A stretch of 64,000 bases of DNA from DUPQ01 sp022706885 (GCA_022706885.1 JAKJBR010000004.1:31628-95627), one strand, 5' to 3'; positions 1 through 9,561 are shown, counted from the first letter of the stretch. Made by a program: numbers and translations. The notes: generated from the letters alone by a model not told the origin.

Positions 1-60
1 AATATGTATTGAATAATACCGTCCATTCCGACATTATATGTATAATAATTGTGCTATTAA

Positions 61-89
61 AGAGACTACTTCAAGTAGTCTCTGTTTTT
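61..89. terminator. Rho-independent terminator hairpin
   Basis: A perfect inverted repeat (AGAGACTAC, 5-base loop, GTAGTCTCT) is followed on the plus strand by GTTTTT. The minus-strand side has a shorter T-rich tail. It lies about 40 bases beyond the metK stop codon, so it can end the minus-strand metK transcript. It could also end a plus-strand gene outside the window. Confidence 0.75.
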
Positions 90-121
90 AAATCCATCCT
101 GTTATTAATCTTATAAACAAC

Positions 122-1288
122 CTATTTAACAAGCATATCCCTCAGAATATCCGCCTTATCGGTCTTTTCCCACGGCAGATTGAGATCGGATCTTCCGAAG
201 TGTCCGTAAGTAGCCGTCTGTTTGTAAATAGGGCTCTTAAGATTAAGCGATTGAATAATAGAGTACGGGCGCAAATCAAATACCTGCATTACCGCTTTGG
301 CAATGCGTTCATCATCCACCGAAGCGGTACCGAATGTATCCACCACAACGGATACCGGGCGTGCCACTCCTATTGCATATGCTATCTGTATTTCGCATCT
401 TTTAGCCACACCGCTTGCAACTATATTTTTAGCCGCATATCTTGCCGCATATGCTGCGGAACGGTCTACTTTTGAAGGATCTTTACCGGAAAAAGCTCCT
501 CCGCCGTGACGTCCCATACCGCCGTATGTATCTACAATTATTTTTCTTCCGGTCAATCCCGAGTCGCCCATAGGTCCGCCTATAACAAACCTTCCGGTCG
601 GATTGATATAAATCTTTGTATTTTTGTCTATCATTTTTTTATCCACCGCCGGCAATATTACTTCCTCGGTAAGGTATTCTCTTAACTTGTCGATGGAAAT
701 TTCATCGCTGTGTTGAGAGGATAATACAATGGTATCTATTCTTTTGGGAGTATATCCTTCATACTCTACGGTAACCTGACTTTTACCGTCCGGTCTTAAG
801 TATTTGGAGTCACTCTCTTTTCTGACCTTTGCCAGCTTTTTGCACAAGGTATGAGCAGTCTGTATGGGATAAGGCATCAGTTCTTTTGTTTCATTACAAG
901 CAAAACCGAACATCATCCCCTGATCTCCCGCTCCCTGCTCTCCCGCAAGATCATAAGAGTTGTTTACACCCATGGAAATATCCGGTGACTGTTCGTCAAT
1001 GGAGGTAATAACTCCGCAGGTCTCTCCGTCAAAACCGAATTTAGCCCTTGTATATCCTACATCCAGGGCAGTTTCTCTGCAGATTTTCGGTATATCCACA
1101 TAGCAATCGGTGGTTATCTCGCCCATTACATGAATCAAACCCGTTGTTACCGCAGTTTCGCATGCTACTCTTGCCTCTTTGTCTTTTTTAAGAATCTCAT
1201 CAAGAATTGCATCGGATATCTGATCGCACAGTTTGTCCGGATGTCCTTCGGTCACCGATTCCGATGTAAATATTTTTCTGTTAACCAT
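122..1288 (-). CDS. metK: S-adenosylmethionine synthetase
   Basis: MetK makes S-adenosylmethionine from methionine and ATP in the cytoplasm. The 388-residue protein has full family length. Near the N-terminus it carries GHPDKLCDQISDAILD (ATP/methionine site), then the signature GAGDQGMMFGFA and the loop GGGAFSGKDPSKVDRS. The ATG start is preceded by AAGGAG. It follows ftsH with a 90-base gap. I looked there for a SAM riboswitch but the space is too short and no such fold is visible. The identification is secure. Confidence 0.97.
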   Translation of the reverse strand: MVNRKIFTSESVTEGHPDKLCDQISDAILDEILKKDKEARVACETAVTTGLIHVMGEITTDCYVDIPKICRETALDVGYTRAKFGFDGETCGVITSIDEQSPDISMGVNNSYDLAGEQGAGDQGMMFGFACNETKELMPYPIQTAHTLCKKLAKVRKESDSKYLRPDGKSQVTVEYEGYTPKRIDTIVLSSQHSDEISIDKLREYLTEEVILPAVDKKMIDKNTKIYINPTGRFVIGGPMGDSGLTGRKIIVDTYGGMGRHGGGAFSGKDPSKVDRSAAYAARYAAKNIVASGVAKRCEIQIAYAIGVARPVSVVVDTFGTASVDDERIAKAVMQVFDLRPYSIIQSLNLKSPIYKQTATYGHFGRSDLNLPWEKTDKADILRDMLVK

Positions 1289-1378
1289 ATGGTGTCTCCT
1301 TACTATGAAACGAGCCGCAAGATAAATCTGTCCGGCCGGTTTCTAGGTAATTGCTATAAATCAATCTTTTTCACAGTA

Positions 1379-3214
1379 TTAAGCCGGCAATATTGCCACT
1401 TCAAAAGGATTCTCTCCGTTATAAATCTTTTCAAACTCATCGGCTTCCACTCTTTCGTTTTCCAGAAGAGAATGTGCCAATGTATCCAAAATATTTCTCT
1501 TATCGGTTAAAATCGCTTTCACTTTATCATAACACTCATCTATGATACGTTTCGTTTCCTGGTCTATTTTGGTTGCTATACCTTCCGAGTAACTTTTAAC
1601 CTTGGAGTAATCTCTTCCTATGAAAACCTCATCTTCTTCCTGGAAAACTATATTAGCCAGACTTTCGCTCATACCGTACTTGACAATCATATTTCTTGCA
1701 ATCTTATTTGCCCTTTGCAAGTCATTGGAAGCTCCGGTACTTACTTCTCCTAAAGCTATAGCCTCCGCAGCACGGCCGCCCAGTAATGTCATTATTTCTT
1801 CCTGCAACTGCTGCTTGGTATAGAAATACTTATCTTCATTGGCTATGGGCATTGTATAGCCGCCTGCCTGTCCCACCGGTATTATGGAAACTCTTTGCAC
1901 TTTGGCGGTGGAAGAAATAGTTCTCATGGCAATGGCATGACCCGATTCATGATAAGCGGTAAGTTTTCTTTCGGCATCGGAAACAATTCTGCTTTTCTTT
2001 TCCGGACCCATTGCCACTTTATATATGGACTCCCTAACCTCTTCCATGGTTATCTCGTCTTTATTTCTCTTGGCTGCAAGAATAGCTGCCTCATTCATGA
2101 GGTTTTCTATATCCGCTCCGGTAAACATAGGGGTTATTTTGGCTATTTCATGTAAATCCACATCGGAAGCAAGTTTTTTATTGCGTGTATGAACCAACAT
2201 AATCTCATATCTGCCTTTGGAATCGGGATAGTTGACATATACTCTTCTGTCAAATCTGCCCGGACGTAAAAGAGCGGGATCTAAAATGTCCGGTCTGTTG
2301 GTTGCGGCCAGTATTATTATGCCCTGATCTACGGTGAAACCGTCCATTTCCACAAGCAACTGGTTAAGAGTCTGTTCTCTTTCATCGTTGCCTCCTCCCA
2401 AGCCCGCACCTCTGTGACGACCTACGGCATCTATTTCATCGATGAATATGATGCAGGGAGCTTTGGCTTTAGCCTGATTGAACAGGTCGCGTACCCTTGA
2501 AGCTCCTACACCTACAAACATTTCCACGAAATCCGATCCGCTTATAGTAAAGAACGGAACACCCGCCTCACCGGCAACGGCACGAGCCAATAAAGTCTTA
2601 CCTGTGCCCGGAGGTCCCACTATGAGTATACCCTTAGGTATTCTTGCCCCCAATTTTTTGTATTTTTCCGGCTGCTTTAAGAAATCCACAACCTCTTCCA
2701 GCTCGGCTTTTTCTTCATCGGCACCCGCAACATCTAAAAATGTGACTTTTCTGTCCTTTTCGCTGTATTCTCTTGCCCTGCTTTTCCCGAAAGACATTGC
2801 GGAATTGTTTGCTCCCGCCTGCTTGTTCATAAATACAAAGAAAACGATTATTACAATTGCCAGTATTATGAACGAAGGAAGTAAGGATAACCACCAGGAT
2901 GTCGTTTCCGGTTTCCATGTATAGGAAAGATCGGGGTCGCTGAGCCTGGCCTCGTTTAATATATCTTCAATTTTGTCAAGATTCTCCACATTTACATGAA
3001 AAACCTTGTTACCGTCCTTAATAGGTTCTTTAAGAGTTACCGTGAGAGTGGTAGTGCGAATAATAACTTCCGATACATTCTGCTTTTCCAGCTGATTCAG
3101 AAACTCCGAATATCCCAATTCTTTTACGGAATCACGTCCGGTAAAAAGCGAGATAAGTATCACCGCTATTATAAACATTATTACATAAAAACTGATATTT
3201 CTGTATTTTTTCAA
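1379..3214 (-). CDS. ftsH: ATP-dependent zinc metalloprotease FtsH
   Basis: FtsH is a membrane-anchored AAA+ protease that degrades misfolded and regulatory membrane or cytosolic proteins. The 611 residues show two N-terminal membrane segments (about 7-25 and 110-130) around an external domain. These are followed by Walker A GPPGTGKT, Walker B FIDEIDAVGR, the second region of homology ending in LRPGRFDRR, and the zinc motif HESGH. The start is a TTG codon placed about five bases after AGGAGAGGA; no better ATG lies upstream. The order hpt-ftsH downstream of tilS is the usual Firmicutes arrangement. Confidence 0.96.
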   Translation of the reverse strand: MKKYRNISFYVIMFIIAVILISLFTGRDSVKELGYSEFLNQLEKQNVSEVIIRTTTLTVTLKEPIKDGNKVFHVNVENLDKIEDILNEARLSDPDLSYTWKPETTSWWLSLLPSFIILAIVIIVFFVFMNKQAGANNSAMSFGKSRAREYSEKDRKVTFLDVAGADEEKAELEEVVDFLKQPEKYKKLGARIPKGILIVGPPGTGKTLLARAVAGEAGVPFFTISGSDFVEMFVGVGASRVRDLFNQAKAKAPCIIFIDEIDAVGRHRGAGLGGGNDEREQTLNQLLVEMDGFTVDQGIIILAATNRPDILDPALLRPGRFDRRVYVNYPDSKGRYEIMLVHTRNKKLASDVDLHEIAKITPMFTGADIENLMNEAAILAAKRNKDEITMEEVRESIYKVAMGPEKKSRIVSDAERKLTAYHESGHAIAMRTISSTAKVQRVSIIPVGQAGGYTMPIANEDKYFYTKQQLQEEIMTLLGGRAAEAIALGEVSTGASNDLQRANKIARNMIVKYGMSESLANIVFQEEDEVFIGRDYSKVKSYSEGIATKIDQETKRIIDECYDKVKAILTDKRNILDTLAHSLLENERVEADEFEKIYNGENPFEVAILPA

Positions 3215-3296
3215 AAGTCCTCTCCTTATACCTGATAAAGAATATTAGCATACGGGCACATATATTGCAACAAAGTTCATGTAAACTTCCATTGTT

Positions 3297-3842
3297 TTAC
3301 TCGTAAAACTCCTTCTTCAAAACGCATACATCGGCAAGATTTCTGTATTTTTCCTCAAAATCCATTCCGTAGCCGACCACGAATTTATCAGGTATTTCCT
3401 GACCTATATAGTCCACCTTTACCTGTTTTTCCCGTCTGGACGGTTTGTCCAGCATACAGCATATCTTAACGCTGTTGGGATTTCTTAAACCTAAGAATTC
3501 CTGTAAATATCTCAAAGTATGTCCGCTGTCTATAAGGTCTTCGACAATGATAACATCCTTTCCCGCTATATCCATATCCAGGTCCTGAAGAATGGTCACC
3601 TGACCGGAAGAAGATGTACCCTTACCGTAACTGGAAGCGGTTATGGTACCGAACTCCACCGGAATGGTTATCTTTCTTAACAGGTCGGACAGGAAGATAA
3701 GCCCGCCTTTCATCACTCCTACAAGCATGAGCTGCTTTCCCTTGTAGTCTTCGGAAATCTTTCTGCCCAATTCCGTACATATTTCATCCAGCTGCTCTTT
3801 TGTTATCATTATCTCACTGACGTCGTTATACAGTTCGTTCAT
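3297..3842 (-). CDS. hpt: Hypoxanthine phosphoribosyltransferase
   Basis: Hpt salvages hypoxanthine (and guanine) to the nucleotide with PRPP. The 181-residue length is typical. The PRPP-binding loop VIIVEDLIDSGHTL is present and the C-terminal region VVGYGMDFEEKYRNL matches the family. The ATG overlaps the end of tilS by 17 bases, so the two genes are probably co-translated. This tilS-hpt-ftsH order is common in Firmicutes. Confidence 0.95.
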   Translation of the reverse strand: MNELYNDVSEIMITKEQLDEICTELGRKISEDYKGKQLMLVGVMKGGLIFLSDLLRKITIPVEFGTITASSYGKGTSSSGQVTILQDLDMDIAGKDVIIVEDLIDSGHTLRYLQEFLGLRNPNSVKICCMLDKPSRREKQVKVDYIGQEIPDKFVVGYGMDFEEKYRNLADVCVLKKEFYE

Positions 3843-5202
3843 TCTTTACAAACTCCAATCTCAATGCATTACTCCCTTTTACGGGGCTAAATCTCTTTCC
3901 TATTTCCTTGTTCTCAATATACACTATCTCATTTTCAATCGCAAGGACAAAAAGCCTGTCCCGAAGGTCGCTGTCCACCTTGTTATCTATAAAATACTTC
4001 TTTAATGTCTTCTTTCCGTTACCTTTTGCCGGATATATGAAATCGCGGGATTTCCTGTTCCTTATAACCAACCCTTGCTTTACCGTCTCATAATCCAAAA
4101 AAACCCGTTGTTCGGTATACTCATCGCCGCCTTCAAATATACAGGCGAAGGCTCGGACATTCATGTTTCTGCTTTCAATAAACGTATCGCCCTCAATGTT
4201 TACGGCAACACAAAAATCATAATCCTCCTCGGACTGTTTATAAATCTTCACCCTGTTATTTTGCAAAAGAAGTACCCTTATACCGTCTTTCAAATCGACA
4301 ACCGCTCCGCTTTGACTGTGAAAAATAAGGGTGTGAACAATCTCTATATGCTTCTTCTCAACATCCTTTAATCCCTTTTTGACATACCGTATGGCTTTTC
4401 TTAAAAGCCCCGAGGATATGACCTGATCCATATCTGCAAAATCTTCAACATCCACCAGAACATGGTCTTTTCCCGCCGTTACTCTCTTATCCCATTCGGC
4501 ATCAATCTGTTTATTGATATATGATTGCGTCTGCGTTGCAATGTCGGCCAATGCAATAAGATTACCTACAATATCCTTATTTGTCTTCTCATTGAGTGCG
4601 GGAATAATCTCATTTCTTATATAATTCCGCATATAGTAACTGGCTTGGTTTGTGCTGTCTATCACATATTCAATACCGTTATCACGGTTGAACTCCAGTA
4701 TTTCCTTTTTGGTATAGTCCAAGAGCGGTCTGAAGTAATGATCGGACACTTTCTGCATGCCGCACAGTCCCTGTACACCGCTTCCTCTTAATATATTCAA
4801 GAAAACCGTTTCGGCATTGTCGTCTTTGTTATGGCCTAAAAATACACACCCGTAGGAATAATCATCGAATATCTCGTATCGCAACACCCTGGCAGCCTGC
4901 TCTACTGTCAGTTTTTCTTCTTTAGCATAGTTATTGACATCCACATCATAAGGCAGAAACTCTATGTCATATTTCTCACATAACCGCCTGCAAAACTCCT
5001 GGTCTCTCTTGCTCTCCGATTGTCGTAAATTATGATTTACATGAATGGCTGAAAGTTTAACTGAAACTTGGTATTTTTTCTCAATCTCTTCTCTTTTCTT
5101 TATCAGAAGATATAAAAGACATGCGGAATCGGGTCCCCCGGAAAAGGCGACATACCAGGGTTTATCTTTAATTAAATTATCGTCCAAATCGAGCTTAATC
5201 AT
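3826..5202 (-). CDS. tilS: tRNA(Ile)-lysidine synthetase
   Basis: TilS attaches lysine to C34 of the CAU-anticodon tRNA-Ile so that it reads AUA. The N-terminal PP-loop FSGGPDSACL (ATP pyrophosphatase) lies about 20 residues in. Other matches are HVNHNLR, the GHNKDDNAETVFLN segment and the C-terminal tRNA-binding domain with KKTLKKYFIDNKV. I chose the ATG at 5202 (458 residues), which overlaps dnaB by 8 bases. An in-frame TTG at 5223 would add seven residues. Neither start has a well-spaced ribosome site, so the start is uncertain; the function is not. Confidence 0.92.
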   Translation of the reverse strand: MIKLDLDDNLIKDKPWYVAFSGGPDSACLLYLLIKKREEIEKKYQVSVKLSAIHVNHNLRQSESKRDQEFCRRLCEKYDIEFLPYDVDVNNYAKEEKLTVEQAARVLRYEIFDDYSYGCVFLGHNKDDNAETVFLNILRGSGVQGLCGMQKVSDHYFRPLLDYTKKEILEFNRDNGIEYVIDSTNQASYYMRNYIRNEIIPALNEKTNKDIVGNLIALADIATQTQSYINKQIDAEWDKRVTAGKDHVLVDVEDFADMDQVISSGLLRKAIRYVKKGLKDVEKKHIEIVHTLIFHSQSGAVVDLKDGIRVLLLQNNRVKIYKQSEEDYDFCVAVNIEGDTFIESRNMNVRAFACIFEGGDEYTEQRVFLDYETVKQGLVIRNRKSRDFIYPAKGNGKKTLKKYFIDNKVDSDLRDRLFVLAIENEIVYIENKEIGKRFSPVKGSNALRLEFVKNERTV

Positions 5203-6526
5203 CTCTTTTGGTATAACTGTCAAATCTGACTATCGGTCCTTGCCAGACCAGTTGAACATTCCCGGTGGAACCGCTTCTGTTTTTCGCTACGATGAGATTA
5301 ACAATACCCGTAGTTGCATTCTTGTCCAATTCCTGCGGTCTGTGAATGAACATGACCATATCGGCGTCCTGCTCAATTGCTCCGGAATCACGAAGATCGC
5401 TCAACTGCGGAACACGATCGGCTCTCTGCTCGGATGCCCTGGAAAGCTGGGACATCGCAACAACCGGAATCTTCAAATCTTTTGCCAATATCTTAAGTTG
5501 CCTGGATATTTCTGTAACTTCCTGCTGCCTGTTTTCCTTCTTTACCGCACTACCGATAAGTTGCAGATAGTCGATGAAAATAATATCCAGATTTTCGGCA
5601 GCTTTGAACCGTCTGCATTTGGATCGGATATCCGCTACGGTAATGGATGAGGTATCATCAAGAAATATCCTGGCATCATGTATTATCCCCGCTGTAGCGG
5701 CAACCTTCGACCATTCGTTCAAATCGGCTTCACCGCGTTGAAGTGTGGAATTGGGAACTCTGGCTTCCGAAGCAATCATCCTGTCGGTCAACTGCTCATT
5801 GGACATTTCCAGACTTAAGAACAGCACATTCTTTCCTTTTCTTATTGCCATGTTCTGAGCCATGTTCATAGCCAATGTGGACTTTCCCATGGAAGGTCTT
5901 GCGGCGATGAGTATAAAATCCCCGGGACGGAATCCCAATATCAATTCATCCAGCTTGACAAACCCCGTTTCGATACAGTTGGGAATTTCTTTTGTCTTAC
6001 TTACCTGACGGAAATAGTCCAGCCTGCGCACAACCAGATCGCTTATCTTTTTTACGCCTTTTGTATCGGCCTGTTCGGAAAGATTGAATAGTTCCTGCTG
6101 ACTGTATTCCAGAAGTTCCTTTGCTTCCTTTGAATCGCTGTATGCATCCTCAAACACCTGACCGCTGAGAGATATGAGCGAACGCAATATGTATTTGTCA
6201 AAGATAATGGATGCGTAATACTCCGCCGAGGAAGCGGACACCACCTGTGATGCAAGTTTGTTGAGATATTCCATGCCGCCGGCATCGGTAAATGTATCGT
6301 CTTTTTTCATCTGTTCCGCCACGGACACTATATCCACGGGAATACCGCTTAAGAAAACGGCCTGCAACGCACTATATATATCCCTATGCGCAGGGATATA
6401 GAACATGGAAGAATCAATCTTAACCTGAACCGGTTCAAATGCTGAACTGTCCAACAACAGACATCCTAAAACATATTGTTCGGCTTCCTGACTGTGAGGA
6501 GGCACTCTCTTGACATTTTTACTCAT
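5195..6526 (-). CDS. dnaB: Replicative DNA helicase DnaB
   Basis: DnaB is the hexameric helicase that unwinds the fork ahead of the replisome. The 443 residues begin with the DnaB N-terminal domain (PPHSQEAEQYVLGCLL). The RecA-type motor has Walker A ARPSMGKSTLA, the segment LDIIFIDYLQLI and QLSRASEQR. No intein is present. It lies one base from the rplI stop, which is the usual rplI-dnaB pairing in Firmicutes. GGAGAAAG precedes the ATG. Confidence 0.97.
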   Translation of the reverse strand: MSKNVKRVPPHSQEAEQYVLGCLLLDSSAFEPVQVKIDSSMFYIPAHRDIYSALQAVFLSGIPVDIVSVAEQMKKDDTFTDAGGMEYLNKLASQVVSASSAEYYASIIFDKYILRSLISLSGQVFEDAYSDSKEAKELLEYSQQELFNLSEQADTKGVKKISDLVVRRLDYFRQVSKTKEIPNCIETGFVKLDELILGFRPGDFILIAARPSMGKSTLAMNMAQNMAIRKGKNVLFLSLEMSNEQLTDRMIASEARVPNSTLQRGEADLNEWSKVAATAGIIHDARIFLDDTSSITVADIRSKCRRFKAAENLDIIFIDYLQLIGSAVKKENRQQEVTEISRQLKILAKDLKIPVVAMSQLSRASEQRADRVPQLSDLRDSGAIEQDADMVMFIHRPQELDKNATTGIVNLIVAKNRSGSTGNVQLVWQGPIVRFDSYTKRDD

Positions 6527-6527
6527 A

Positions 6528-6977
6528 TTATACTTTCTCCGTGATAACCAGGCGGATATTTATACTTACCTCGGGATGTATCTTAATAACTACATCCGCA
6601 TCCCCTGTATTCTTTATAGGTTCATCAAGCTGTATCTTTCTTTTATCGATATCCGCCTTATACTGTTCAGCTATCGCATCCGCAATGTCTTTTGCCGTTA
6701 TGGAGCCGAACAGTTTTCCGCTCTCGCCCGCTCTGACCTCTATTTTTACCTGTTTACCTTCCAATCTGGACTGCAACAGATTAGCCTCAACAAGCTCTCT
6801 GTCTTTTTTTGAACTCTCCGACTGCTTTCTGTCTTTCATGATATTGAGGTTCTTGGCATTGGCTTCCACAGCAAGATTTTTCTTAAACAGAAAATTCCTT
6901 GCATATCCGTCACTTACATTAACCAGTTGATTCTTTTTCCCCAAATTCTTTACGTCTTGTGTGAGTATTACTTTCAT
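6528..6977 (-). CDS. rplI: 50S ribosomal protein L9
   Basis: L9 is a two-domain protein of the large subunit at the L1 stalk base. I place the start at the ATG at 6977, preceded by CGGAGGAG. That gives the expected 149 residues beginning MKVILTQDVKNLGKK, with the conserved VSDGYARNFLFKKNLA. An upstream in-frame ATG at 7022 has no ribosome site and would add a non-homologous 15-residue extension. It is directly followed by dnaB. Confidence 0.96.
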   Translation of the reverse strand: MKVILTQDVKNLGKKNQLVNVSDGYARNFLFKKNLAVEANAKNLNIMKDRKQSESSKKDRELVEANLLQSRLEGKQVKIEVRAGESGKLFGSITAKDIADAIAEQYKADIDKRKIQLDEPIKNTGDADVVIKIHPEVSINIRLVITEKV

Positions 6978-7058
6978 ATTCTCCTCCGAATCGGTCAACC
7001 GTTTAAAGTTATTATACTTCACAATAACACGTTTTCAAAAAACATTTATTTGCGATGA

Positions 7059-7064
7059 TATAAT
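7059..7064 (+). promoter_or_regulatory. -10 box placing the start at the ATG (leaderless candidate)
   Basis: A perfect TATAAT ends exactly six bases before the ATG at 7071, and no Shine-Dalgarno sequence is present. Initiation at the usual distance would make the mRNA begin at the start codon. No convincing -35 box is visible 17 bases upstream. Confidence 0.5.
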
Positions 7065-7070
7065 GATAAC

Positions 7071-8339
7071 ATGAAAAAGCTTTTATCCGCAATAATAACA
7101 GTGCTGAGCGTAACCCTGCTTATCACACTTACTCCCTCTAAAACAACTTACTGCAAAGCAGACATTGTGCAGGAGGCTATATCCGCCGCCTCGGAAGATA
7201 CGATAATGGATTATACATCCATAGATAAATGGAATAAACAGAATGACAGCATATATATAAGCACTCCCCTGTTTAAAGAGGATTTAGTTAGTAAAATAAA
7301 GAAGATAAGCGTAATACCGGAGGCAAAAAGATACATAAAGAACACGGACGGTTCATATGCGGCGGTATTCGGCGATTATTACAAAAGGCTTATTGATAAT
7401 ATTGATTATGACTCCGTTAAGGATACGGATGCTGATAATATCCGATACGGATTTGTTATAAAAAGGTCCGCACTTAAGGCTTTCCCAACTTACGACGAGG
7501 TATTCTCCTCACCCTCTTCCGTCCACGACAGATTCAGAGAATCCACCCTTTATCCCTTTGAACCCGTTACAATTTTACATCAAAGCAAGGATAAACAATG
7601 GTTGTTTATAAAAATGTACAACTATGAAGGCTGGATTAATAAAAACGACGTTGCGGTTACGTCAGAATACATTGTTAAACTGTATGAGAAAAACAGAAAC
7701 TTCATAGTCATAACCCGACCTATTGCGTACCTTCGCTACTCACACACAAAATCGGATATGGGCTGCGTATTTCCCTTGGTCAAAGAGCATGACAATTACT
7801 ACACCGTGTTATGTCCCAAGCAAGGTGCGGACGGTATCCTGTATTTTTCCTTTGATAAAGTAGAGAAGCAGTATGCCCATGTCGGCTATCTTCCCTATAC
7901 TCAAAAAAATATACTCATTCAGGCGGAAAAGTTTCTTAATGAACCGTACGGTTGGGGCGGCATGAACGGATACAGAGATTGTTCGGCGCTTGTTATGGAT
8001 ATATTCCGTTCCATGGGAATAAAACTTAAAAGAAATACCGATCAGCAGGAAACAATGAGTCCAAGCAAAACAAATGTAAAAGGTATGAATAAACAGGAAA
8101 AAGAGCAACTGCTGAAAACTCAAAAAGCGGGATCATTGATTTTCATGGACGGACACGTTATGCTTTATCTCGGTATAATACAGGACAAACCCTATATAAT
8201 CCACGATATTACCGGCTATTATTCCGAAGGCTCCTATATCAATGCGTATAAAGTTACGGTTACCGATGTGTACATCAGAAACTCCAAACAGGAAGAATAT
8301 ATCAATCTTTTCACCACTTTTCTCTTTATATCAAACTGA
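7071..8339 (+). CDS. Secreted NlpC/P60 cell-wall hydrolase with SH3 region
   Basis: This is a predicted secreted peptidoglycan endopeptidase of 422 residues. An N-terminal signal peptide (basic MKK, then a hydrophobic run to about residue 22) leads into an SH3-type wall-binding region around residues 140-280. The C-terminal NlpC/P60 domain has the nucleophile Cys304 in YRDCSALVMDIFR and His362 in MDGHVMLYLG. It is the only plus-strand gene in the first 34 kb and overlaps the 3' end of the opposing gene by 14 bases. It has no ribosome site but a TATAAT six bases upstream, so it may be leaderless. The substrate bond is inferred from the family only. Confidence 0.88.
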   Translation: MKKLLSAIITVLSVTLLITLTPSKTTYCKADIVQEAISAASEDTIMDYTSIDKWNKQNDSIYISTPLFKEDLVSKIKKISVIPEAKRYIKNTDGSYAAVFGDYYKRLIDNIDYDSVKDTDADNIRYGFVIKRSALKAFPTYDEVFSSPSSVHDRFRESTLYPFEPVTILHQSKDKQWLFIKMYNYEGWINKNDVAVTSEYIVKLYEKNRNFIVITRPIAYLRYSHTKSDMGCVFPLVKEHDNYYTVLCPKQGADGILYFSFDKVEKQYAHVGYLPYTQKNILIQAEKFLNEPYGWGGMNGYRDCSALVMDIFRSMGIKLKRNTDQQETMSPSKTNVKGMNKQEKEQLLKTQKAGSLIFMDGHVMLYLGIIQDKPYIIHDITGYYSEGSYINAYKVTVTDVYIRNSKQEEYINLFTTFLFISN

Positions 8340-9072
8340 TAAGATACAGTATTCCCATAACAACCGGTTGATGAATTAAATAAATCAGTAAAGAATTCCT
8401 CCCCGCCTTGGCCAGAAAACTGCATCTTTTCTTGCACAAAAAAGACTTAAGAGGTTGCCTTTCAATGTAGTCTGTCAGATAAAACCCCATAAAGAAAAAA
8501 GTAATCCAGGGAAGGATAGGATAGTAGTCGGAAGAAACGGTTATATTATCTATCTTAAGTCCCAGAAGGTAAGATAATCCCCCGTTCATGATATTATCCG
8601 GTATTTTAAATAAGGTAACCCCGAAAATACTTATTTCTCTGCCATACAAATTTGCGGTCAGCAAAGCAATTAATATATTGATAACCAGACCCGCTATCCT
8701 GTGTATCTTCACAAGAAGCGGTTTAATCAATTCATGAAGCACAATGGCAAATGCAAGAAGGTGCAGTATGCCCGCATATACGACAAAGTCCGGAACAACA
8801 ATATGCGTTACAAGAGTCACCGTTGCGGCAACACACATCAGTTTCAATCCTCTGTTTATGTTGTCTTTAGAGTATTTGGAAACCATACCGGATATGAGAA
8901 TGAAGATAATGGCTCCTATATCGGAAATGGCGGTAAAAAGAGGGGACTTTATCCAAGACATATCAATACGGAAAAAATAGTGCATATCGAACAGAGTGTG
9001 TGATATCACAACACCTATGATAAGAAAACCGCGTATTTCATCCAAAAGGTGTAACCTCTCTTTACTATTCAT
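8326..9072 (-). CDS. Membrane protein of the HGSNAT/DUF1624 acyltransferase-like family
   Basis: This 248-residue polytopic membrane protein has about seven hydrophobic segments. The N-terminal LLDEIRGFLIIGVVISHTLFD resembles heparan-alpha-glucosaminide N-acetyltransferase-like proteins, where the conserved Arg and His sit in the first helix. LPWITFFFMGFYLTDY and SLLIYLIHQPVV near the end fit the same family. It may transfer acyl groups to envelope sugars, but the substrate is unknown. It converges with the NlpC/P60 gene with a 14-base overlap. No Shine-Dalgarno sequence precedes the ATG; a TATAAT ends six bases before it. Confidence 0.75.
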   Translation of the reverse strand: MNSKERLHLLDEIRGFLIIGVVISHTLFDMHYFFRIDMSWIKSPLFTAISDIGAIIFILISGMVSKYSKDNINRGLKLMCVAATVTLVTHIVVPDFVVYAGILHLLAFAIVLHELIKPLLVKIHRIAGLVINILIALLTANLYGREISIFGVTLFKIPDNIMNGGLSYLLGLKIDNITVSSDYYPILPWITFFFMGFYLTDYIERQPLKSFLCKKRCSFLAKAGRNSLLIYLIHQPVVMGILYLISLI

Positions 9073-9078
9073 GTGTGC

Positions 9079-9084
9079 ATTATA
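9079..9084 (-). promoter_or_regulatory. -10 box placing the start at the ATG (leaderless candidate)
   Basis: On the minus strand TATAAT ends exactly six bases before the ATG at 9072. This is the same geometry as the convergent gene starting at 7071, and again there is no ribosome site. A second overlapping TATAAT lies five bases further upstream at 9084-9089, so initiation could also be slightly earlier. Confidence 0.45.
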
Positions 9085-9140
9085 TTATATTTAACAACAC
9101 ACGACACCGATATTTTTTAATATAACTGTATTTAGAGAAC

Positions 9141-9178
9141 AAAAAAAGACTGTTAACTTTTTGTTTCTTAACAGTCTC
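9141..9178 (-). terminator. Rho-independent terminator after yajC
   Basis: On the minus strand AGACTGTTAA pairs perfectly with TTAACAGTCT across an 11-base loop, followed by a run of Ts. It lies just beyond the yajC stop and closes the spoIID-queA-tgt-yajC transcript. Confidence 0.88.
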
Positions 9179-9201
9179 TTTGTATTTCTTATCAAAAAAA
9201 C

Positions 9202-9561
9202 TTACTTGCTTTCAATCTCGCCCGTAGGCTCCGCATCCGATGACTCTTCTTCCACGGTCTCGACATTTCTTACCGCCCATTTCTTCATGGTCATCTTGGT
9301 TCTCTCAATGGATGTCTCAATGGTAATCTCGTCTTCCTGTACATTAACAATCTTTCCCATAATGCCGCCTATTGTGCATATTACATCACCGTTTTTAAGA
9401 TCCGCAAGCATCTGTTTCAGCTTCTTATCTTTCTTCCTTTGAGGAATAAGAATTACCGCATACATTACCACGAATACAACTACTATAAGTATTAATGATG
9501 TCCAGTTCCTGCCGCCTGTTTCAGCTGTAGCCGCCGTTTCAGCCAGAATTAAATTAAACAT
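9202..9561 (-). CDS. yajC: Preprotein translocase subunit YajC
   Basis: YajC is a small single-span membrane protein that accompanies SecDF at the translocon. The 119 residues have one hydrophobic helix (about 22-41, ILIVVVFVVMYAVILIPQRKK), followed by the conserved cytoplasmic KNGDVICTIGGIMGKIVNVQEDE. The C-terminal tail is acidic. GGAGGT precedes the ATG. It sits after tgt, as in many bacteria, but secD and secF are not next to it; a terminator follows. Confidence 0.93.
   Translation of the reverse strand: MFNLILAETAATAETGGRNWTSLILIVVVFVVMYAVILIPQRKKDKKLKQMLADLKNGDVICTIGGIMGKIVNVQEDEITIETSIERTKMTMKKWAVRNVETVEEESSDAEPTGEIESK

Noticed and set aside
1289..1378. SAM riboswitch before metK
   Set aside because: Only 90 bases lie between ftsH and metK, and no SAM-I helices or terminator are visible.
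2478..2924. Plus-strand reading frame opposite ftsH
   Set aside because: It is complementary to the conserved AAA+ core of ftsH and has no start signals of its own.
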